The notes beneath the pieces are model-generated. The model worked only from the letters and a program-made list of their open reading frames with translations. It searched no databases and had not been told where the DNA came from. Below are positions 56,401 to 64,000 of a stretch of 64,000 bases of DNA, piece by piece. Each line of letters opens with the position of its first letter. Within the stretch, counting starts at the first letter, position 1. The DNA is from Eutreptiella sp. 'Long Island Sound 2002' (lineage: Eukaryota > Euglenozoa > Euglenophyceae > Eutreptiales > Eutreptiaceae), in assembly GCA_964036045.1 (NCBI GenBank), contig OZ038387.1:61135604-61199603 (forward strand), given 5' to 3'. The translations under genes and the position numbers were made by a program.

Positions 56401-59400
56401 TGTGGCTAACTATTGTCACAGATAGCGATGTGGCGACCCAAATCGCTAAAGTTCAACCGAAAAAGGTCATAAGGGCAAGAAAAAGTCAAAAGGGTCTCTA
56501 CACAAAGGGACAAGTGGCTTAGCCTAGGCTAAGGACTCCAAAAAAGACATGGTAGTTCCCTTTTCTAACTCCAAAACATATTTTAGAAATATTCAGGTGC
56601 AGATATGTTGTTTCGCATACACAGTCAAACTACATAACGAAAAATATTATAAATAGCCACACATGTTTTGGACGGAGCCTTGATGCTGCAACATGAGAAC
56701 GGAAAGCTTGTCATGGCCCATTACATAGCATTATAGACAGCCCTAATTCTTGGGCGGTAAAAAAGTGAAAAATATGCTGAAAATTTGTGCCGCTTCACGT
56801 TTTGGTGCTTGGTTGGTCAAATTTATCTCCAAAGTCGATATCTTTAAAAGTTAATTTGGCAGCTATAGAGGTTGAAAAACCAAAATAAGGCAAAAAAAGC
56901 CAATGGAGGTAGAAAAGTAAGCCAAACGTAAGGTTGAAGAAGGAAACGACACAGTTTTCTACTTTGGAGGACATTTACTGAAGACAAAACAACTTCATAA
57001 ATTAAAATCCTTGTTCGAAAACACAACACCACATACCATGATAGTTAGGGTGTGTATTTGTATATTCCTTGCCTTTGCCGTGAAGCACCACATTGAATGT
57101 ATTTGAAATGTTTGTACAAACAAAAAGATACACTTACAATGCAAAATAAACACAGGTTTGAAAAACTACCTTTTGAAGCATATAATACTTGCATACTATC
57201 ACAGAATATGTGCGCTTGAATTCAGGCATGGTGCCTTTTTCAAAAGTTGAAACCTCTCACCTTTTTGCGAAAAAGGTAAGAGATTTTAAAAAAAATTCCT
57301 CTAGGGGTTTGTATAAAAAACCGCTTGAAAACCAGAAAAGTTAACTCTTTTCAAAAGAAGTAACGTCTTAAAACCTCTTACCTCCGAAACCTGTACGATG
57401 CCCGAGCTCCAATTGCTTGCTATGCTTGCAATATGTGGCAGTAGCGATCAAAACCGTGCAATTGCTCCGCGTAAAACTTTGCGGAAGTCTCACAAAACCA
57501 AAGGCGGGCCCATATCAACCCAGCCTCCCCATCCCTGGGGGTATATTCAATGCCTCCGGGTATATTAAATGCCGTGGGGTATACTAAATGAACTCCTACT
57601 GAAAAAGTGGTGACAGTTGTGAGTTGACGGGGAAAGGGTTGTGTGATTGTGGATTGCCGCAATTCTGTTGCATATCAGAATTGCCTTTGCTCACACTCTT
57701 TTGAACATGAGTGACCATGATGAAGGTTCCATTGGTTGACAAAGAATAGTGGTTTGATTGAAACGATGGCAGTAGTGCTATCAATGTGGACGTCGATGGA
57801 GAAAATGAAGCTGAATTTGATGACACAGTGAAGGTAGTGCATCATGACCAAATGGTTCTAATAGTTCTTATAGTTGTCTGCTGTGAGAGAGTCTGGTGTA
57901 GTTGTAATGGAGAATTGTTCTGATACTTTCGATCCTCAGGACAATTTGCCTAATGGTGCACCGCTGACGTACAACGAGGTAGGGAAAGAAACATTGCTTC
58001 AAGCATGCCGGAATATCGGCTCATCATTAACACATTCTTGCCCGTTGTCAGGCCACTTTGGTGCAATGCTCTTGGCGGGGGACCGCCATGCCTTTAAAAA
58101 AAAAAAAGCATTTTGCACACATACAACAACACATAATCAACTCCATGGTGCAAATTTTTTGCAATGGGTCCATTACAAAAAGCTTTTTAAATGCATTCAA
58201 CTGTCCCAGGTGAAATTCCGCTCACCATGAATGCTTGCTATGCGCGTGGTGAAGCCCCGTTGTTGCAATATTTCCGGCAACAGACCGCCATGCCTCAAAA
58301 ACATGGGAATCGGCGTGGGAAACCAAACATACCAAAGATGGGTGCCAAACTTTTGCACTCTTCTATGCTTGAAACATTTGCACAAGCAATTCAAAACCCC
58401 ATGCAGTTGCTGATATTGAACCTTGCAAAACAACTCATGATTCAGCAGAGTATCCAACATATCTCCTTTAAAGAAGATATAAACTGCTTTGATATTGGGG
58501 TTCTCAAAATTTAAATTACTCCGGGCCCACAAAATGGGAAATTTCAATTTTTCAAAAACGTACCATGCCTCAAATATCTGTGCTGGCAAAAGAGTTCCAA
58601 TACTCGGGGGACACCAACCCCTGAACAAATCAATGCATCCAGGGATTTCACTGATGCAGCCCTGGTGTCGCACCATGAGGCATCGTGATCACTTCTGATA
58701 TCAGATGAATCAGGTCTGTGGTTCTCATCATGCACCAGCCGACAAGCCCTTTTTTTTTGGACATTGTCACACTGTTTAATGTCTGGCTCAGACATAAGCC
58801 GACAAGCCATTGCATGCAGAACAACCCTGCAAATCATGTCACACTTCCCACTCATCAAAGTTGCTTGTCCCCAGCCTGCCCTTTCACATCATTAACCTGT
58901 TCAATGCTTTACACTACACTAAGCAAGCACTCAGCCATTGAAACGATGACAGGAGCCAATACACAAGAGACAAATGAGAACAGGAGGCCCCAGATAGCTG
59001 GGAGCCACAGAGCAAAAATGAGACAAATGAGATAACCATGTGCTACTTGTCGTTCACCCTGTCAATGAGAGATTTTTTTTTCTTTCATGCAATTTAGTGA
59101 TGGGTCATAACCAACCTCTTGTGCAAATCTGTCAAATCATCCCTGCCTTTCCAATTGGTAACAACTGTGCAGGCAATGGCCAGGTCAGCTCCACTGCCAC
59201 ATGGCAGCAAAACATCATGTCATGAGCATTCAACAACCATCCACCCTGCCGCAACCTCAATAATCCTGAAAAGACCAAGAACCATGACTATCGAGGCCCA
59301 ACCCAAGCACTACTGAGAACATCATCCCCCCCACCCATTGTCCAATGAACAGTTTTGTTCTTAAGAAACACAGTCCAAACAGGAGTGTTCGTTGGACGCA

Positions 59401-61160
59401 CCGTTCCGTGCGCGCAACAATATTGTGAAACGGCGGTAACACATCCCTAGGCACAAGTTACCCAGCCCATTCAAAGCACAATGCAATGGAGACCTCCAAT
59501 TAGCACTTTTCGGAGTAGAAGCCCTTGTTGCAGTCCCACTTCATGCGGAAAAGTTGAGCATGCTCCCTGGGCTTGGGGCCCTGCTTGTTCTTGGCACCGG
59601 CAGAATGGGTGGTACCGCTTGTATAGCACCTCCTGGCCAGAATCAGTCATGGTGGGCAATAGAGGTCCTGTAGTTGAGGGACACCATTCCCTCACAACTT
59701 GCTTTACAAAGTTGCCCACCATTACTGCAAGATACGCGGTTCTGGAGCCCAGTACCTAATTGGATACCTAATTAATTAGTTCCTCAAAAAATACGGTCCG
59801 AACGGAAGTGTCCATTGGACACGGGGGGGCGGGGGGGAAGCAGTCTGCATTGTTACTCTTGGCATTGCACCATGCCTATGTGATTTGACCAACCGTTTTC
59901 ATTGCAGAATAGTCTCTCCTCTGACCCTCCAGCACGCATGGAAAGGATGCTGATCGTGGTTTGCAGCCCGGTCTACATTTGCTATAAATTCCTCTTCCCT
60001 CATCAGCTCCTGCACGTTCTACACCCTTGAGACAGGATGCTGCCAGTCATTGAGCTTGTCATCATTTGGGGTTGTATCAAGCGTTAGGATTGCACAGTGC
60101 AGAGAGTTGCAGGACGACCATCAAACGCAGGGAAACTCAACCCAGGTATCCTGATTCCCTTCTGTTGGTTGTGTATTGAGAGTCACTCCAAGTGCTGTCA
60201 TGTCCAACTTGTTAGAGCCTACAAACCCAAGTGGACCGGCATGCCAGGTATGACTGATGTCAGAATGCGGTTACTAAACCGTGCCCAACCTGTGCACAGC
60301 TCATGTGAAGCACCAGCTAGCGGGGTTAAACCTCTCCTTGGCATTAAGTGATATTCCTATGGCGCACACAAGGCTTTGGACAATTGAAACGACGAAAATT
60401 CAAGTGTGACGATCCAAGTGTGCTAGCACCTGCAGGGACGCCAGCAGCATGGGTGCTGGAATCCCCCACCCACTCTAGGAAGGCTTTGCAAAATTTCGCA
60501 CGACAGAAAAAATCAATAACAAGAAGAACAAGGCCTCAAAGAGGCTGCAAGAGAAAAAGCACTTGCAGTGCATGTAGGGTGCGGCCCATAAGTGTGCTGC
60601 ACTCAGTCCACATTAGAACTCCAAATTCTTTGATGGCGGAGAATGGTCAAGCAGTAGGAACGCCATGCTTCAGGTCATCAAAAATAGCCGTCCTGGGATA
60701 AAGCTCAGGCTGTGCCGGATAGGCATGGCCACATCAGCCCACCCTATCTCTGGTCCCATGCCCATGGGTCCAGACGCGCCGAAGTCGACTAGAAGCCTGC
60801 TCCTTGGATGCACATTTGAAAGCTCCGAGCATTACGTCACCGGACACATTTGCCCGCTCAAGGATAACAGTATCGGCAGGGTGCAATGTTCGCAGTGCTC
60901 GGTCCCCAAACTCCCTGAGTCCCAAGGCGCCCACGGAAAAATGGGGCAAACTGGAGATACTTGGGTGACAGACACAGGGAATAACAGGTAAAGAGAGAAA
61001 CGCTATGGGACCAAAATTGCACGAGGAGAAAATCGAGGAAAAGTGGAAGAGAAAAAGGCATCAATTTTCCACGTCTTTGCAGTTTACTTCCCCTCCTTGT
61101 TGCCGCAGGGTCTGCAGACGCAATGGCGCTTCCTACGCAGTGCGAGTACCGGGATGGCAA
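53401..61160. other. Non-coding, moderately AT-rich region
   Basis: Only short ORFs on either strand, none with a recognised motif. Local features: imperfect direct repeats with TTTTCA(A/C)TGATTGATATTG near 55020-55085; GGGTATATTCAAT-type motifs near 55110-55200 and again near 57535-57590; two diverged copies of a CGTTGGACGC/CCATTGGACAC-containing segment near 59350-59410 and 59780-59825; small G-runs near 55745-55790 and 59824-59840. It may be intergenic or intronic host sequence. Confidence 0.5.
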
Positions 61161-61169
61161 GTGTAAGTC

Positions 61170-61886
61170 TCAGTAACGAACACGAAAGAGACCACCTTGC
61201 CTCACCCTTGCGAGTCTCCTAGCATTGCTCCGCACTGTTTTTTGCGGCTGAAGGGTGCTCCGCAGGGGGCCACCGTCCAGGAGCACGAGTGGATTGTCTG
61301 TACGACAGCCGCAATAATACTCTGGCATTCGAGAATCTGCCGGGACACAATAGGGGAGACGCAACGTATCCGTCAGCATCCGCAATCTCAGGTACGTACG
61401 TACCAGACTCGAGTGGGTCCCCACCTCTGCGAAAGCAGGACGCTCGATGGACAGGGGCATGCACGCGCTGCCCTGCCCTGCGTGTTCAGGATCGGCAGGA
61501 TCCAGGGTATAAATGGTGAACGGCGGGTCGGGTCGAGAAACTGGATTGACGTGATAGTCTCTCCTTCCCCAGGGATGCGTTGGAGGACAGTCGACAGCCG
61601 ACTCAACTGCTGGTGGCCCAAATGCTGGTGCGATATCAGCCGCGACCCCCGATTCCACCCGGCTCCCTCCCTTTGTCGCCCTCTCCTCCCTCCTTCCATT
61701 GCCTCCTCCCTCCCGATGTCGCTGGCCATGCGCCAGCACATCACGTCTGCTTCCAGATGCGCATCACGCGGAACGTCCCGTAAACAGGAAGTCCCGAGCG
61801 CGGCAGCTCCGTGCTGCAGCTACACTGCGCAACTGAAAGAGAACAATGAGTCGACCACCTTGTCCACAAACAACTCCACCTTGTGA
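61170..61886. other. Overlapping ORFs on both strands, coding status unclear
   Basis: A 229-codon plus-strand frame (61197-61886) and a 189-codon minus-strand frame (61170-61739) overlap. The plus frame starts MPHPCESPS and includes Arg-rich and Cys/Trp-containing stretches. The minus frame includes FTIYTLDPADPEHAG and LVRTYLRLRMLTDTLRL and reads slightly more like a protein. Neither has a motif I recognise and at most one can be real. This is the best place in the right-hand 11 kb for a genuine exon. Confidence 0.25.
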
Positions 61887-64000
61887 ATTCGGTCCTCCTG
61901 CGGAGACGGATCCAAGAAATCCAACAACGAACACCTGCCCCGCAGCATCATGTGGACAAAGGGGGGCAAAAGTAGAATGAAGAAAAGCCACTGACATGCA
62001 GCTGGCACAGAAAACCAACATCCCACAAGGGACCCGTGAGGATTGCGCCTGGGGTGATGAGGGTTGCAGAGGGGACAGGAGGCAGCAAATACGGCAGAGT
62101 CCGGTAGGCTGGAGACGAACCCAAGGGAGGGTATCAGGCTGATCAGGCCTTTGCTTAGTGATACTGGGGGGGGGGGAGTCAAATTGGCCCCCCGGGATTT
62201 TGGCTGATCCACCCACCCACATCAGAAAATTTTTCCTCAGGAAAAAAATGAAATTTTATCAAAGGGGCCCGAACTTGGAGGTCAATTTTAGGTACACAAA
62301 ATTTTTTTTGGCCTCTGACCCACCCCCCCACCCCCCCCCCCAGTATAGTATCAACCAGCCACTAAGCAAAGGCCTGGTATCAGGGCCTGGCCCCTGTGCC
62401 CTACTTCCTGCACCTTGCGACCTGCTGAACTCTGCAGAGGCTTTGGGCGTACATGGCGGTTCGTGGTCAACCGGGGGTCTGTGTGTGCTGCCGCTGGCCC
62501 CATTCGGCCCACACCAGTCATATGGGGCCTTGGGTTGACAAACCCAGTAGGTACAGGCTGGTTGGAAGGGGGGTGCAGCGCAGGGAGGGGGGGGGGGGGG
62601 GGGGGTGCAGCTCCATCACAACCCTCTATATCACCGTCACCTGGTTTTACAAACCTCTTTGATCCTCAGGACTGTCTGTGACACTCTATCACCCCCCAGA
62701 TTCAACCTCCAGTTTCCGCTTCCAAGTTATACCTGCAATTTCCGCCCCCGAAATTCACCTCCAATTGGAGACGGAAATTACGCATGAAAATTCGATTTGG
62801 GGAATTGCCGTTGAAAGGTGGAAGGTGGCAAATTGGTGGTGGACAACCCTCATTCGGTTAACAGGCGAAGGGGCCACAGGGCCAATTCTGCAACACCGTG
62901 TGTCAGTGGATAAAGCACCAAAACATCCGAATGAGTGAAACCCTTGTTAACGGGTGTGGCCTTCATCAACATGTGTAGTAATGTGTGTGCTCATGTTGGT
63001 GAGGGAGCTGGAACATCGATTGGGGGTGTTTTCCCCTGCAGCTCCCCGTTCCCACAATGGCCTCTCCGACACCCATCAACCCCCGTGAGCCCTCCAGAAC
63101 CCTCAGCATCGCTACTGCGGTCCCGAGGGAGGAGGCCCAGTATGGGGGCTTCCGAAGGATAATGCAGGAGCACAAATTTTCAATCGTCAATTGCCAGCTG
63201 TTGTACGGTCAAGCCAATGTAACTCGCTGCATTTTGGCGTTGAACCCCCAAAGGTCTCCGATAGATGCAAGAAAATACCACCCCCAACAGCAGATGTTCA
63301 TATTTCTCATTTTTCCTCGGCGCGATACAAATGGGAAATAAAATGGGCCGGAGTTGGGTCAAAGCACCCGCAGAGGTCCGGAAGCAGCTGCGGGTTTTGG
63401 CGGAGGCAGACATGGTGACCCGGGGGGGGGGGGGGGAGAGTGTCTTCTTTTGTGGCGGTATTTTTACAAATGTTGGTCCAGAACAACGCGATCCTTCGCA
63501 GTTCTTTACGTCTCTTCAACTTCGTTGATCCGCGACAGCCCTCATTGACTCTCTGCCGCCCCGTTGACGCTGTGCCGTTCGTTAACATTCGTCAACCCTC
63601 TACGACTGCTACAACTGTCGACCCTCCGCCAACATTGAAACGTCCCATGCTGCACCTTCATCTCCCTCGCATGAAATGCGGGGCATCTCAACACCTCTAC
63701 TCGTAGCCCCGAGGCTTGGAGGGGCCCAACGTTCCCCACGGCACATTTGCACAACTTGGACCAGGCCGTCGCATGCGGCCATCGCATGCTTGGGCCGTGC
63801 CCCCTGACCCCCGACTTGTCGTTCAAAGGGCTGAAGGAGGGGCCCAGGATTTGTGGTCCAAAAGAAGCTGGAATCTGGGGTTTTGAAAAAATTTACCCAC
63901 TGGGGGTCCGGTCCCAGCAGCCAGATTTGGGGGTGGGGGGGTGGCTGGTTGGGGAAGGTCAGGGGTGAAAATTGTTTTCCTGTTTTGCGTGCACATTTGA
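61887..64000. other. Non-coding region with G/C homopolymer tracts
   Basis: Runs of G or C of 10-20 bases at about 62164-62176, 62322-62341, 62587-62604 and 63421-63436, similar to those bordering other junctions in the window. No gene is supported, and the window ends within this stretch. Confidence 0.5.

Noticed and set aside
57874-58230. 118-codon plus-strand ORF as a host gene
   Set aside because: Overlapping frames of similar length, an internal A-run and no recognised motif; not distinguishable from chance.

Overview
This is a repeat-dense stretch of a nuclear eukaryotic genome. Non-LTR and LTR retrotransposons with cellular-type layouts, chromodomain integrase, primer sites matching initiator tRNA-Met, TTAGGG-type repeats and long satellite arrays rule out bacteria. 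The LINE is built like algal Dualen/RandI elements and the GC-rich coding parts fit an alga or other protist, but no host gene fixes the species. I see no confidently coding host gene. Almost every coding feature is retrotransposon-derived and on the minus strand.

Layout. 1-6698: minus-strand LINE (L1) with ORF1, a C2H2 finger, an APE-type endonuclease and reverse transcriptase, running off the left edge. 6770-10925: about 19-20 copies of a 212-bp GC-rich repeat directly upstream of L1. 10926-13183: non-coding, with scattered short motifs and an 84-nt foldback element. 13184-17874: broken gypsy/chromovirus pieces (protease and gag, then an LTR, then integrase C-terminus with chromodomain). 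17875-22394: an insert made mostly of a 65-bp satellite, flanked by 2,285-bp direct repeats. 22395-28000: LTR, chromodomain integrase, RNase H and RT of a gypsy element, interrupted by a 592-bp insert carrying telomere repeats. 27984-47661: a 5'-truncated second LINE (L2), flanked by 1,055-bp direct repeats of gypsy pol, and itself split at 34341-45169 by a 10.8-kb non-autonomous LTR element with 823-bp LTRs and a 5-bp target duplication. 47662-52650: 5' half of the gypsy element (RT start, protease, intact 721-codon gag, 5' LTR). 52651-64000: less GC-rich, apparently non-coding DNA.

Insertion history read from the nesting: the gypsy elements came first (a tandem LTR-internal-LTR-internal arrangement), L2 inserted into the gypsy pol, and the 10.8-kb element inserted into L2. 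That last event is recent, because its LTRs look identical over all the parts I compared. The gypsy parts at 47662-52650 and 22608-27983 fit one element split by L2.

The most notable signals are: the multi-domain LINE with a candidate cysteine-protease region and a 5' monomer array; the gag-UAG-pol arrangement kept in two diverged gypsy copies; two insertions each bounded by kilobase-scale direct duplications and short-repeat tails; the telomere-repeat block set precisely inside RT; and the shared 84-nt foldback. Many frame breaks lie at G/C homopolymers and may be sequencing error rather than decay.
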